DNA of 64,000 bases from Pistacia vera (GCF_008641045.1 NW_022196298.1:1019196-1083195), one strand, 5' to 3'. Positions 37,401 through 51,100 are shown, numbered from the stretch's first letter. The notes: generated by a model from the letters alone, not told the origin. Program-made: numbers and translations.

Positions 37401-40400
37401 TGGAAGTGCCACAAAAGTACGTGCAAATGAGCGATATGGAACAGAGGAAGAATCATTAAGATCTAAATCAGATATATAAACAGATACCATAAAAGGACTC
37501 CTTTCTTGTTGACTTGTAATCCACATTGATGCATTCAATATAGTTCATATGATGCCCTTCAAATAACTGCTGTATAGTGCCCTCTACAACTGTTCCCTGG
37601 CAATGAGTTACAAATAATGCCAATTTTTAATTAGATTTTCCACTAAAAAATAATGAATTCAAGGAAACAAACAATGTCAAGGTCATCACCTTCATTTTGT
37701 CCTCAAGTTTTTCACACAAAACTCTATTAAGTTCTTGTACATCATGTTGCATGAAAGAGTCATATGTGTCCCATCCAAACGATTTGGTCAACTCCTTTGT
37801 TGCAACACTACTGTCACTGTACTGAAGCTTGTAAAATAAACTCTGCAAAGCCAGAGGAATGCTTCCGGATGGCATATCATTCTCTGTTGTTGGCATGTGG
37901 TACACAGCCTGAAGTGTAATATTGTTAATTCTTCCACACAAATTCTGGTCAGACAAGTCAAGATGAGTAAGAAGGAAAAGTTAACCAGAAGTGCTAACCT
38001 TACGGAAATAAGGAATATGAAACAGTGTCTGTAGAAGAGAGTTCATGTAACATGTGGCCCCTTGGTTCTTAAGGCCAACATAACCAGTCTCCTTTTTTGA
38101 GTCATATGTCCAGTAATCTACAACCCTACGAACAATAACCTCAGCTTCAACTATCAGAGTATCATTCACAAGATACCCTCTGTTAGGATCATAGAGTTCA
38201 CCAAGGGGCATAAAGGATGTGAAACCCCAATCACTTTCTCGTGCATTGAACTGGTGTTGAGTATCTGACAAGTTCAAATGGTAAAGTTATCACATATTTC
38301 ACAAGAGTGCCTAGCATCATGCTAAACACATCTTTTAAAACTAAAGGTTTGAACACCATCTTGTTGTGGAACAGTCCAACCACTAAAAATAAAATTTATA
38401 CAATTCACAAGGTCCAAATTGCATAGGTAAGAAAACAGACAAACCAAATGAGATACACGGCCACAACAAACAGATGTTAACACAAAAACAGAAGGCATGA
38501 GAAAGCTGAAGGCACACATTCAACAATGAAAACCCGTGCTTCCCAATCCCAAGTGGCTCTTAATGCCCATTTCAGAAAAATGATGTACAATACAAAGTTC
38601 AATCCATTGCAACACCAGTATTCTGTCAAAGATTAAATTTTTCCCGCCACGAACATAGTTCATACGGTAATTTAAAAAAAAATTGTCCTTTTAAATCAAT
38701 GAAAAGATAAGAATGTATATTAACATCAGCTTGAAAAAGCTTTAACAGGGTAAAGTGGACAATATATCCTCAAAAAAGAGCCAAAAAAATTGGGGGCAAC
38801 AAAAAGACTACAAAAAACAGCCCACAGCTTCCAAAAACTGCAATAAGCACAAAAAACAATCTCATTTTTTTATACAACCAGAACCCAAGCTACATAATAA
38901 AGCTTCCAAAACCCCTTCACAATTTAGGATAAATGAAGAAAAAAATGTAAAATGAAAGAAACAAATTTTCTCTGATGAACAATCCTCAGGAATTTCAACA
39001 AAACTAAAAAGGCATTACTATAATTCACTTGGACACTGTTGTAAGGCATCATACAATAATTTATGTACAGGACACAAACAAGCAGCACCCTTCCGTCCAT
39101 TCCATGCATTTCAAACATTTTGCCAGGCGAACACATATTGCAGCAGTCTTAAAAGCAAAGCAAGCCTTTAGTCTTTTGTTATCATCAGCTGATTAGCACA
39201 TTTAAAAGTGATGAGATACATATTGAAAGGAAGAAAGAATGACAAAGAGAACCTAAAAGATGAGTTTTTTTTTCCAGCATATATCATCAAAAATAGTGAA
39301 TCAGGAAAACATACTACTAAGTGGTATTTCTTTCATCAATATTTGGTGTATGAAGAAGCAATAAACATCTATATATGCTTGTAAGTGCTAATAGCATAAA
39401 GGAAAACCCAACTTATCATAACACCCCACAAAATGCAACATGGTCACAGTTGAAAGTCCAATCTACTAAGAAAAATACTTCTAGAACCATGCCAATCTCA
39501 GTTCAGTGAAGTCCCCAAGTTTTAGTAAACACAGAATTTTTTTTTTTTTCAAAAAGCAGAGCCGTAAAATACAATTCAAAGCTCAGAACAAATTGAAAAT
39601 TGAAAAGCATATTACGGCTTATCAGTACTCAAGTAAGTTCAAGGATGAATTATGTTCAAATTTTTGGATTAAAAATTTTATAAGAATATAAACTAGGCCG
39701 GGTATTTGTTGTTTCATACAAAATAACAACAAAGATAATTAAACAGGATAAAATTCCGTTTGAAAAAAAAAAAAAAGGAAAAGAAAATGTCAGACTTATC
39801 CAACCCAAGAGAGAACCCAAAAAATGGACATCAAAGTGTTGTTTCACCTAACATGGGTTTCAGCAGCACACTCAAGAAAGGCTCAAAATAAAAAGCTGGG
39901 GATGGGCGAAATTACAGGAAATCAATAAGACAAAACCCCAAACCCTCTTTTTAATTTATTTTTTATTTTATTGTTCTACCATATAAATATATATGGATTC
40001 GGATCCTTTAACTAGAGAGTTTTTACTTAAGAACTCGACTTAAATTTCACTCATTTGTTCATCTTAATCCAATGTTGCACAGAGTTCGTAAGTTGTCAAC
40101 ATTAAATATGACTTTTTGACTTTTGATTTTAACCATAGGATTTAAATGAATGAATGCAAGAAAACTGAATTTAAAGGATTTAAGTTAAAATTTCTTATCC
40201 CCAAATATACATACCAAGTCCAACTAAAGGCAGAGAGAATATAGTGACACAAAAAGTCAGGAAATTAGGAAGAGAAAGGGATGAAAAACAATTTCCATCA
40301 ACAATATGCATTCCTAAATCTGAAATTGAATAGATGAGAGGATAAAATACATGAAATCTAAATGGCCTTTTATAATTTCCACTAATAATGGTTTATATGA

Positions 40401-42137
40401 AAAAGAAAAAGTATGAAAAAATAAATAAGCGCGCTCTTATCAATAAGTTATAAGACAGTTCTAACCACACAGAATTTTTATATATTCACATATTTAATTT
40501 TTTCTTTCCTTGCTTTCCATGGCTCTACAAGCAAACAAGCATAATTTGACATATATTATAAAATATAAATGCAGTGCATAAACATGCACGTGTCAAGATT
40601 TTTAAGAGTTGTTAATATCCCCAAACACCCCATATCCATGTAGCATGATGATTTTGTCTTTATTAATAAATCATAAAGAAATGTCCAAAAAACCACTGAC
40701 ACATCCTAATTACAGTGGTTCCAGAAATGCAACCACAAGGATTCCCAGAAATTCATTCCCAACCCTCCTCCCTCTTTATTTTCTTCAAACCAGAAGTTAC
40801 TCCTTCATATGTTTTTGGCACATCAATTCCCCTGAAATTGCAGACCCCTCAACTCCAATATAATAAATACACACACATACATAAACATACCAACGGTTTG
40901 AATTATGAAACAAGCTGCACTACTCATGCTTGGCCATAGAACCCAATCAAACTTTCATTCATTAAAAATTTGCCGAACAATGTTGACTTTCATAAAAGAG
41001 GGTACCTTTTCTCACCGAGTACTTGGTATGAATTTGATTAATCACCGCCAAGCTAAACTGAGCATATCTACTCCACCCATATGGCAAACTTCCTGAATCA
41101 GCAACATCTAGATACATAGACAAGTGATCCACATTGTTCCCCTTTGGAAAAATAAGCACACGCCTGCCAGTGCAATGCAGAAAAGAAAAAGCATATAAGA
41201 AACATTATTGACCATCAATGCTTCTTCACAAAAATAACCCAAAAGAAAGAGAGTGGTGAGTACCATTTATAACCGCCGACAATGAAAATCTCCGAGTAGT
41301 GCTTCTTCGTATTCAACCTAGAAAAGTTCTCGACTCTCCATGTAAATCTGGATGATGGAGGATCCTCCACTGGTTGATTCTCCACAGCATTAGCAGTTTC
41401 AGGTTGTGCCACAACTATTAGGGCAAAAACAAAACACATAAGTTAAAACCGTACTCCATATTGTGTGCCCATAACTAGAATCAGAAACTACATAGTCAAC
41501 AACTTGACTAAACCATCCAATTAGACTCTAAAAGAAGACAAAATAAGATACTAAATATATACACTAAAAGCCAATGTCCTGTGTGATTATGGAAGTTAAT
41601 TTACTAAATTCATATTATTGCTATTACTATTCTTTGACTTATATCAATATCATTGGAAACCCATCAAGTAATTCGATAATCAACACAATCTAATCGACCA
41701 AAATAAAATCAGAATTTACTCAATGACATAAAAAAAGGCTAAATAAATAATATGATACCTTCCATCGGCTGGTGATTGTCAGCCAAATCCGAGTGCGGCA
41801 CCAACATCTCCTCATCCTCTTGTTGCTACAATAACATTTAAAAAAAAAAAAAAAAAAAGTAAAAAATCATAAAAACGTAGAAACCAAAAGAGCCTGGATC
41901 CACTACAAACACCAAAACCCTAACAAAAGTAACCAATTTTTCACATCATTGCTCATTATAAGTTCATCCAAAACCCTTCCGTAACAAAAACCAAAGCCCT
42001 AGATAGACCGGAAAACAAATAAAACCACAATTACAGCACAGAAATGAAAACAACTAATTGAAATACATACAGCGCCCGAACAAGATTTCAAGAATTCTCA
42101 AATAGATAAACAGAGTGTCAAACAAAGAGAGATTGAA

Positions 42138-42161
42138 GGACGGACGGACGGACGGACGGAC
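42138..42161. repeat. (GGAC)n microsatellite beside UBP exon 1
   Basis: Five to six GGAC units lie just inside the first intron, a few bases downstream (on the minus strand) of the exon 1 donor GAT/GTACGT. Confidence 0.8.
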
Positions 42162-42195
42162 GTACATCAATAGGAGCAGTAGTCATGACAGTCAT

Positions 42196-43590
42196 GGTGT
42201 AAAGAAGATAGGGAATTGTGGGGCGACGTCGTTTCGCAGCAGAGAGAATGAATGGAAACCTAAAAGAGTAATTAATTAGATTATACTTAGAGAGAGCAAA
42301 GGAGATCACCAGAAGGTGGTCGACAGAGAGAAAGGTCCTGCTTAGCGTGGTCTTTATTTGGAAGAGGGGCGTTTACGGAATTTCAGTTTGGGTATATACA
42401 GTACAGTAAAGATCGCCGAGGAAAGAATGGGTGCAAATTAATATTTAATAAAAACATCATATAAATCCTCGGAGGTTTGATTTAAATTAATCACACCCCT
42501 ATCTTATGGATAGCATCATAGCAATTTGGCCCGTACACTCAACCTCTTATGAAATGGGATTAGGACAAAAATCACGAGACTCGGAGAGGTGGAGTCATTT
42601 ATTTCGTTTTTGGGTCTGCGTTTGGGCCTAGAAGCATCCGCCCAAATTATATATTCATCCATTTTTTAATATTTCTTTCTAAAATTATTGAATTTCTTTG
42701 TAAATTGTAATTACATTTCATCTTTGAGATAGCTTCTAATGACATTTTTTGAACAAGTAATTTCATTATTTGTGTTGTGTGTGATTTTTTCACCAAGCTT
42801 GGGCTACTGCGAGAATGTAGCTTGACCTAGGATCAATCCGACTTCACCGATTGTTCGACCCAATATAAATTTGTCAACATATAGCTAAACCCAGTACAAG
42901 CTAGTCGCGAACAACCCAAATGATCATTCAATCAATTCACAAATAACTTCAGATATTAGATATTGCGAGAATGACTAGATCAATAACAATCTCTGTGCAA
43001 TCACAACGCCCAATCACAAAAATATCAAAAATTTAAATTTATTATTAAGAAAATAAAAATTAATGGAAAAGAAGCATTTATTAACACTAGAATATTAAAA
43101 AGAATTAAAATGACCTTTCGGACTTTTTCTTGAGCACAAATTTTTTAATTTTAGTCCTCTTCTTTTTGGAGAACGAGACTGTACTGAAATTTGTCCCACT
43201 GCAGACACGGCTAGTCTTTCTTCAGGATTCTTATAAAAACAATAAGAAGGATGTTAATCCTATTTTATCAATAAACCCCATTATTGATTTAAAAGGGATA
43301 TGTAATTTTGTATTTGTTTTCTTTCTCATGGCTCATGCAACTATGTTTGTAGACAACTTTTAATTTTTTTTTTTTTTTAAATAATCAAGATTTCATCAAA
43401 CAAACACGATATTTTCTAATTTAATTTTTCAAAACTAGATGCTTGTGTTCTTATTAAGTAATTAAGATTTCATCATGCAAAATAAAAAAAATAAAAAATC
43501 TCAATTTAATTCTTCTCTTGTCATTTTCAGTATTTCCGTTCAAGTTAACATATATGAAACTTTTGAAAAAGTCAAACTTGTTCTTGTTTG
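42196..43590. other. Upstream region of the UBP gene, no other gene seen
   Basis: The 5' side of the minus-strand UBP gene should hold its leader and promoter. A purine-rich 'agagagagaaagg' leader-like stretch lies at 42285-42335. No confident TATA element was assigned. The remainder is AT-rich. Confidence 0.4.
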
Positions 43591-45057
43591 TTGATGCGTA
43601 ATTTTTACACCAACGAAACGCACGTGTAAAATGCTGAGTTGGCCTAGAAGACACACGTGAATATAAAGGAAAATGAGAGTAAATACAATGGAGACAACTT
43701 TTAAAGTGGTTCGGATGCTAAGGTAGCAAGTCATACGTCCACTGATGTTTTATTAATGATAGGGGTCAGGTCGCATTAGCTGACTGACTTACAAATGATT
43801 GTACAAGCGAGTGGATGCTATAAATTATAGAGAGAGAGTAGCTAATTAAGAGTAAAAATGTGCCAATCCCTTGAATGAGAGAGGAACTCTCAATTTATAG
43901 TGGGATACCTTAAAGAAATGATTATTGGATCTGTGAGTTGGTGGGATTATCTGTGCAGATCCCTCTTTATGTCACATTGCCCACCTTCTAGAGATATTTG
44001 CGCGATTTGGAGCAAGGATTAGACACGTGGGGTCACCACAGCTCCTGGCTGGCCTGGCGCGCGTCCACTATTCTGACAGAAGCAAGCTGTGGGTGTACCC
44101 ATGCTCTGACTTTCGCAGGCTGACTAGACCTTACGTCAGCCCTATATTTCTCAGACATAACAGAAGTCCCCTAGTTTTTAAGGTTTGAGGATCGAACCTT
44201 GGAAACTATAAGTCATGCCGCGATTGGATGATCTGAAAATTCTGGTGTTTCCGACCTGTTTGAAATGAGGTCGGGGTAGCACTCTTTGCGAACACGACCT
44301 CACATGGTCATTGCTTGCTAAGGATGAGCGACCTGACTTCGTCAGGCGTTACCCGTCGTGCTTTTGGTATGGGTGCATTTAATGAAGCAGTCTCTGCTCT
44401 GACAGACGTGTCTTGCGTGTGATAAGCGCCAGCCAGGCGCATTAAATGCGTTATATGCTGACACGGTATCACTTTATCAGAGCATTAAATGCGTGACATG
44501 CTAAAACGACGCCCCTTATCAGAGAATTAAATGCAAATTGGGGCGTAATTAATGCTATGAGAGAGAGAGTGCCGTCGTTTGAGTTTTTCAACGGAAAAGA
44601 TGAAGATTTGATCTTCTTCAATCGTGGCGATCACTCTTTCTCACTGATCTGCGACACGTGGTCGTGATCAACAGTGAGAAATATTTGCCGCCCAAACGTC
44701 GTCTCGCGTGCTATGAAACTCAAATCTTTCTCAGGAAATGTCACCACACTGTCTTTTTTACAAAGAGCAAGAGATTTTCGCAAGCTTGGAGTCTTGGCTT
44801 TCCAAACCAGCGTTTTTCTGATATTCAAAGCAGAAGCCATTTTCGTACTCCGAGAGGTAAGAATCTTTCCCTGTTTTTGTTATTCTCCATGGTTGGTAAA
44901 TGGCGTTAGTCTTCCGGTAGCTAATTGGAGACGAGACGCTCATATCGGGTTCGAGCCATGAATGGCGGCTCGAATCATGCTGTTGGGGTTTTCTCTAGGT
45001 TTTAGAGAGTTTCCTTCCACGTCATCGTACGGAGTAGCGTACGATGGCTAAATGACC
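43590..45057. mobile_element. Non-coding transposon-like repeat
   Basis: The composition changes sharply here from AT-rich to mixed. Phrases such as 'gtggttcggatgctaaggtagca', 'cctggctggcctggcgcgcg', 'gaagtcccctagtttttaagg' and repeated 'gcattaaatgcg' are typical of LTR-derived non-coding plant repeats. No protein domain was found, and the frames at 44631-44961 overlap on both strands and carry no motif. The block ends in a run of 22 C residues and the N at 45078. Confidence 0.45.
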
Positions 45058-45173
45058 CCCCCCCCCCCCCCCCCCCCNTTTTATAAAGTAAAATAATTAT
45101 TTTAATTTATTTTTTTCCTACTTCCCTCTTTAAATTACTTCTGCATGGTTTCTAGTTTAGGAGCTATCTCATC

Positions 45174-47061
45174 CAATGTTCTGAAACCCGAATCGGACAG
45201 TCTAACCGGGTTTCGTCAATAATTCCAATTAAACAATTACTTAATTAAATTTCTAATCATTTAATTAAGTATTATGTTAATGTTTATGTAGTAAATTAAC
45301 AATTACTAATGTTTATAATATAATGTTATAATCAATTAAGTAATTATTTAATTATGTAATGTTATAATTAATTATGTGAATATACTATAATGTAATGTTA
45401 TAGTGAATTAAGTAATCATACTATAAATCTTTAATGTAATATTATAATTAATTAAATTTTTAATCATTTAATTAAGTATTATATTAATGTTTGTAATGAA
45501 ATGTTATAATTAGTAATTAACTAATTATACTATAAATCTATAATGTAATGCTATAATTAATTAAATTTATAATTATTTAATTAAGTAATATGCAAAATAT
45601 TATAAGTCAATTAATTAAGTAGTAATCAATTAATGTAATGCTATAATTGGTTATACTATAAATCAATTAAGTAATATTATAAAATTATAATTAATTAAGT
45701 AATTATTTAACTTTAATGTAATGTTACAATTGATTAAGTATAATATTTAACCCGTAATTAAATTTATTAATGTTTATCAATTTATCATACATAATTAATT
45801 AATTGCTAATTTATTATAGATATATTTAGAACTTGATAATTGAAGTAAATAACTAAATATATTATTATTAAATCAAATATACTATTTTATTCAAAAATGA
45901 TTTTTTTAATAACGTTAAAACACTTTTAATTGGATCCTAATTCTAATTATAAAGTTAATTAATCAAAACTTTAATATTAATATATTATAATATATTAAAG
46001 TTTTTAATATGGTGTAGTTTATATGTAATAAGTATTATTGTATATTTATTTAATTAGGTTATTCTAAAATTTTAACTTTTTCTATTTTAAAATTTTTATA
46101 TGTAAAATAATGAAACCCCCCAGTATTCACAAATATTTCATTGGAGCTCAGGTTCCAAAATAGGTTCCAAACAGGTTCCAAATCAGGTACCCGCTATAGG
46201 TTCCAAGCAAGTTCCAAATTGGGTACCCATTTCAGGTTCCGATTCCGGTTCTGGTTTCTCCACACATAAGAACAGGAACCGGAACAGCACAATGTCGGTT
46301 CCAATAAAATGGAACCAGAACCTACCCGCAAGTGCCGGTTCCGGGTAGGTTCCGGTTCTACCCGCTACCCGTGCTCACCCTTATATGTTATTGTTTTAAA
46401 AGGCAAAATCCTTGCCTTTTTTGCTTCAGCCTTCGTTTCTTTAATTTTCATTTGTTTCTTCGTCTTTTTCCGGCTTCCAATCCAACTTCATTCATCTTCT
46501 CTTTCACCTTTATTCATCTTCAGTTAGATTCGAGCTTAGAAAGTGAACAAAAAAAAAAAAAAAAAGATCAAAGGAGAAGATCCAAAGAAGCAGAAGAAGA
46601 ACGAAAAGAAGAGGATAGGGAGAAAGAGAGAAAAAAAATAAGATGAAGAAGAAAGAGAAGAGGAGATGAAAAAAGAGAAGAGAATATGGAAGAAGAAGAA
46701 AGAGAAGAGACGGCGAGAAAGAGAGGGAAAAAAAAAGATGAAGTAGAGAAGAAGAAAGGAAAGATAAGGTGACGGGTGAGAAGAAGAAAGAGAAGATAAG
46801 GTGACATACTGAAAATATATAATATAAAGAAGAAAGAGAAGAAAAAACATATAATATAAAGAACAAAGAGAGGAAGGAAAGAAAAAGAGAGGGAGAAAAA
46901 TGAAGGAGAAAAGAAGAAAGGGAAGATGAAATGACATGTGAGTAAATATGTATATTCGATGATATCACCGGTCTGACCCGTCAGTCAGACCGGTTGGACC
47001 GCCCAGACCAGAAACCGGTCACTTGACTGAGTCACCTTCCAGTCCGGGTTTCGGAACATTG
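45174..47061. mobile_element. hAT-type non-autonomous element with 8-bp target-site duplication
   Basis: The left end CAATGTTCTGAAACCCG and the right end, which reads CAATGTTCCGAAACCCGG on the other strand, form inverted termini. Directly outside are identical 8-mers ATCTCATC at 45166-45173 and 47062-47069, the target-site length of the hAT superfamily. The 1,888-bp interior has no transposase. It contains very AT-rich DNA (45230-46120), a possible nested piece with 'ggttccaa' repeats (46140-46385), a purine-rich GAAGAA tract (46540-46930) and a 'ccggtctgac' inverted motif near the right end. Confidence 0.85.
46540..46930. repeat. Purine-rich (GAAGAA/GAGAAA) low-complexity tract
   Basis: Almost all bases are A or G on the plus strand. 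Long open frames in both directions here arise from composition alone. Confidence 0.85.
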
Positions 47062-47448
47062 ATCTCATCTCCACAAACCATTTATAAACTAAATTCCTCA
47101 ATTTAAATTAATCATAACTCCAATTACAAATTACGAACTCCGTCAAATCTGGGGCATTTTATTAAAAGGTCAAATCAAGTTCAAATTTAATTAAAAAGCC
47201 ATGTATTTTGAAAGTGTTAAGTAAATAATCTTATTATTGATTAAGGTTAATTAAACATGATTAGTGATTATTTATGATTAATAAAGTATTGTGTAATCTT
47301 TTAAAAATTATAATATGTCCCCAAAGAGCCGAAATTCTTGTAAACAAACCCAAACACCTTTTTTTTTCTTCCTCCCGCCATTAGTGCATTTTTCCCCTGG
47401 TTGTTGTTTCTTCTAAGCTTCATCTACATCTTCTTATTCTTCTGCACC

Positions 47449-47535
47449 TTCTTCTTCCTCCGCCATTAACATTTTCTTCTTCCTCCGCCATTAACATTTT
47501 CTTCTTCCTCCGCCATTAACATCTTCTTCACTACA
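47449..47535. repeat. Tandem repeat 'cttcttcctccgccattaac', three copies
   Basis: The 25-bp unit 'cttcttcctccgccattaac' plus 'atttt' (ending 'atctt' in the last copy) occurs three times in the presumed leader upstream of the MULE transposase gene. Confidence 0.85.
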
Positions 47536-47564
47536 TATCCTCCTCCTCCTGACATTTCATCTAG

Positions 47565-48159
47565 GTATGTGTATCTCTTCTTTGCATTTTATATTTCGAT
47601 TTACAAAGATTTAATGATGGATTGGGTTTGGGTTATGATTTTGATTTAGTTGTTTAGGTTATTGGGTTGTATTTGACGTAATGCAAGTTGAAAGGAGTGA
47701 AATTTGTTGAATATTTTCTTGCATTGTGGGTAGTCGGGGGTAATAGCATCGATTGTAGGTAGAGATGATTAAAAATGTGTTCTGGATATGATGGATCACT
47801 TAAGCGATCTGGTGTATCGCTTAAGTGATCTGGTATGTCTGGTATAATGTAGCAAATCGCAGATTGCTTAAGCAATCAGATATATGGTATAAGATCGCTT
47901 AAACAATTTGCTATAAGTCGGGTATATGACAGCAGATTGCTTAAGCGATCAGGTAAATGGCTAAAGATCGCATAAACTATTAGACTTATTTATACCAGAT
48001 CATTTAAGCGATATAATGGATCACTTAAGCGATCTAGTAAGCAATATAGCAAATCGCTTAAGCAATACACCAGATCGTTCAAGCGATGCTGCAGATACTT
48101 TTTAAAATCTGTTAACCCTTAATATATCAGTTAATAATTCTTTTTTTCTTGCATTATAG
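47565..48159 (+). other. Probable 5' leader intron of the MULE gene, filled with palindromes
   Basis: A good donor (CTAG/GTATGT at 47565) and a good acceptor (TTGCATTATAG ending at 48159) bracket this stretch. The ATG of the transposase frame is 20 bp after the acceptor. Inside, about 47785-48090 carries a cluster of ATCGCTTAAGCGAT palindromes and variants. Splicing is predicted from sequence only. Confidence 0.5.
47785..48090. repeat. ATCGCTTAAGCGAT palindrome cluster 2 (5' of the MULE transposase)
   Basis: About a dozen palindromes, mostly with one or two transitions (ATCACTTAAGCGAT, ATCGCTTAAGTGAT, ATTGCTTAAGCAAT), occur in about 300 bp with variable spacers. They are more degraded than the clusters to the right. 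Confidence 0.85.
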
Positions 48160-48178
48160 GTACTTGCTATTATTAGAC

Positions 48179-51100
48179 ATGAGACAAGTTGTTTTGGGTG
48201 TTGAATATTTTGGTGAATGGGTGGAGGAAGAAAGTTGTTGGAAGTAGATTGGAAAGAGTAAAGAAGTTATACCAATTACTGTGAGCATAGGGTTAGTTTT
48301 GACGAGTTGATTGATGAAATACTTAGAAGAGGTGATTTGAGTTGCTCACGTAGTGATATAGCAGTGAAGTATGTTTTAAGCAGAGTTCCTGAACATTATA
48401 AAGTACCTCTTGCTATATTAAATTCGGATGAAGGTGTGAAGTTATATATGATTGATGTGGGCAATAATGGTTCGAGACCGATTTTAAGGGTTTCTTTTGT
48501 AGATAAATCGTTGGAAGTTGGTTCAAAGGAAGTGGATAACGAGGCAGTTAGTGGAGAGAATGTTGGTTTTAATTTGAACTACGAGGGCATTGATTTCTTA
48601 GTTGAAAAATCAAGAGTAGGCGGTGATTTGGGTGGTGAGGAGGACACTGTAGAAGAGGTTGGTCATGTGCGGGAGAATGAAAATGTTGACGAGGAGGACT
48701 CGTACATGTTCCCACAGATGTAGAGATTTCTTTAAATACAGATTATGCAGAAGGTGTAGTTTGTGAGGAAGAGAACACTATGGTCATTTATGCAAGTTCA
48801 AAGGCGGCAATTGTAGGTAGTAGTGAATCAACTCGTGTTTTTATTAATGGATTAGACTTGCGCGTAGGGTATTTATTTGACAACAAAGAGGAAATGGTAA
48901 GGAAGCTAAAACTTGTTGCCGTGAGAGGTAATTTTGAGTTCATCACCAAAAAGTCTAATTTATCGGTAGTGACGGTTACATGCCTTGACCGAAAGTGCAA
49001 GTAGAGGGTTTATTGTAGAAGGTTGGCGGAGTCCGAAAAATTTATTGTTAGCACATATACCCGTGATTACACATGTGGGTTGGGACATATTTTAGGTGAG
49101 CATCGACAAGCTTCCGCTGATGTTATTGGACAATTTGTCAAAAGTCAGTTTGTTGAAGGGAAATGTCCATCTCCTAAGGACATTCAAAGACTTGTGCGCA
49201 CAGAGTTGGGATGCGCTGTTAGTTACTGGAAATGCTGGAAAGGGAGACAACATGGATAAGATTTTGAGAGGGGCACGCCAAAGCACAAATTCGTAGTATT
49301 AGAAGTGTACCGTTATATGCTTGAGTTGACAAACCAAGGTAGCAAGACGGCTTTGAAGTGGGACAAGAATATGAGATTTAAATATATTTTTTTGTTGCTT
49401 ACGGTGCTACTATAAGGGGTTTTGTAAACATGAGAAATGTATTGGTTGTTGATGGTTGCTTTTTGACAGGAAAGTATTGAGGTACATTGTTGGTGGCCGC
49501 TGCACAAGATAGCGAGAATTACACATATCCTGTTGCATAGTGTGTGGTTGACTATGAGAACGACAAGTCATGGTCTTGTTTTTTTAGCAATTACGTACGA
49601 TAGTGCCTGACAGTGACGAGTTATGAATAATATATGATAGACACAACTCTATAAAGAAAGAGATTGCCACTATTTACCCTCAAGCACATCACATATTCTG
49701 TATGAGGTACCTTGGTGAGAACATAAAACAAAAGTTTAACTGTGTTGGCCTCTCTCAGACATACTACATGGCAGCAAAAGCTTATTGAGTTGATGAGTTC
49801 GATGAGCACTTCCGGCAAATCCAAATCAAGGATAATAGAATTACTAAGTATCTTGAGCATGATATTGGTTTCGAGTGATAGAGTAAAGCTTACTTTCCTA
49901 GAAGAATGTTCGATGTCATGATCACGAATATGTCGAGTCCATAAATTTGAAGTTGTTAATAGAAATAGAGTTTCCAATAGTTGCCCTTTTTGATGCAATC
50001 CAAAGGACATTGTCACGGTGGTTCCATGAGCATCGTACTAAGTCAGATAATTTTACCACAACCCTTGTTCCGTCAGCTGAAAAATTATTGCGAGAACTTA
50101 TGAAACTATCAAATGCACTGTTTGCCTATCTTTTTAATTGTAACGCCCCACTTGAGGTATGTAGCTAACTTATGTTGCATTGCTTGAATATTTATTGTTT
50201 TGGTTGGCCCTTGGTTGAAGTGATGTGTTAGTTTGGTTGAGTGTTTGCCCTGAAATTGGTTAAGACTTGGCGAATTTTAGAATTCCAGTCTTCGCCGGGG
50301 CGAAGAAGAGTCTTCGCCGCGGCGACGTATGCCCTGGATTTCTTCGCCGCGACGAAGAGCCAGCTGAGATTTCTATTGAAGTTTCTAGATATTTTTCCCT
50401 AAGGGCAAAATGACCATTCTACCCCTAATTAACAGAAAAAGTGGGGAGTTACATGTAAGGAAATTTCATGGAGAATATGTTAGTGTGGGGGTGTGAGTGC
50501 AATGAATCAAATGACAAAGATAGAATTTCCGAGAAAGAACAAGGGCAAAATAGGAAAGAGTAGTTATATTATGAGCTAAAAAGGGATTAAGCTTAGTAAA
50601 CCCTTTATTCTTCTCCACTCCACCGCCATTCTTATTCCCCATTTTCTCTCAATCTTCTACTCAATTTTCCAAGAATTTCTAAAGACTTTTGGAGGGCTTT
50701 TGAGTAGTTTTTGGTAGAGAGTTAATCTAAAGCATCCTAAGATAAGGATTCTTGCTTTAGATGTGAAATTTGATTATAGTTATGTTGAAGTCTTGTAGTA
50801 TTGTTGGTTAAAGTTGTAGAGAAAAGACAAGCTACCAAAGGAAAAGAGAAGTGCTAGTGGAATCACTCCACCACAAGGTAAGTAAATCCAACCCAAGTTA
50901 AGGTTTAAGAAATCTTTTGAGTAGAGATTTCTTTATGCATGTATGTATTATGCTTGTTGAGAGATTGAGATGTTATGAGTATTTATCTATGTTGTTATTG
51001 AATATAATTGAGTTATGAGAAGTGTTGAGATTGCATGTTGATGAGTTGAGTTTGATTGAAGTTGGAAGAGTTTTGTATGAGATTGCATCTTTGTGGGAGT

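Larger units (their letters stand above)
25657..42195 (-). pseudogene. UBP12/UBP13-type ubiquitin C-terminal hydrolase gene, 3' half broken
   Basis: Intact relatives are MATH-USP deubiquitinases of about 1,115 residues. Open exons are 42166-42195, 41759-41825, 41264-41414, 41006-41163 (MATH), 37999-38264 (Cys box NQGATCYMNSLLQTL), 37690-37908, 37488-37596, 37263-37378, 35867-35965, 32495-32604, 31643-31717 (His box GGVHGGHYYAFIRP), 30821-30899 and 30574-30720. Splice phases agree throughout and no stop is present. Exon 14 (30147-30221) ends at an N in the middle of HLYTI. Coding sequence for about 50 family residues is then missing. Later exons are 28876-28998 (two stops, at the start and in EVAK*FGIP), 28109-28186, 27682-27770, 27469-27577, a decayed one near 26640-26700, 26451-26561, 26160-26218, 25847-26024 (stops in VA*KL and YS*QPK) and 25657-25758. 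The remaining family C terminus of roughly 270 residues is absent next to the copia LTR. The first half could still make a truncated protein. Confidence 0.93.

Noticed and set aside
25657..42195. A functional UBP12/UBP13 gene
   Set aside because: Exons 15 onward carry stops, exon sequence is missing beyond the N at 30146 and the C terminus is absent. Only the 5' half is intact.
45058..45077. C-rich run as a telomere-like or regulatory element
   Set aside because: It is a plain homopolymer ending at an N, most likely an assembly edge.
46510..46968. Overlapping minus-strand ORFs of up to 152 codons, rich in Ser, Phe and Leu
   Set aside because: They are translations of a purine-rich simple-sequence tract inside the hAT-like element.
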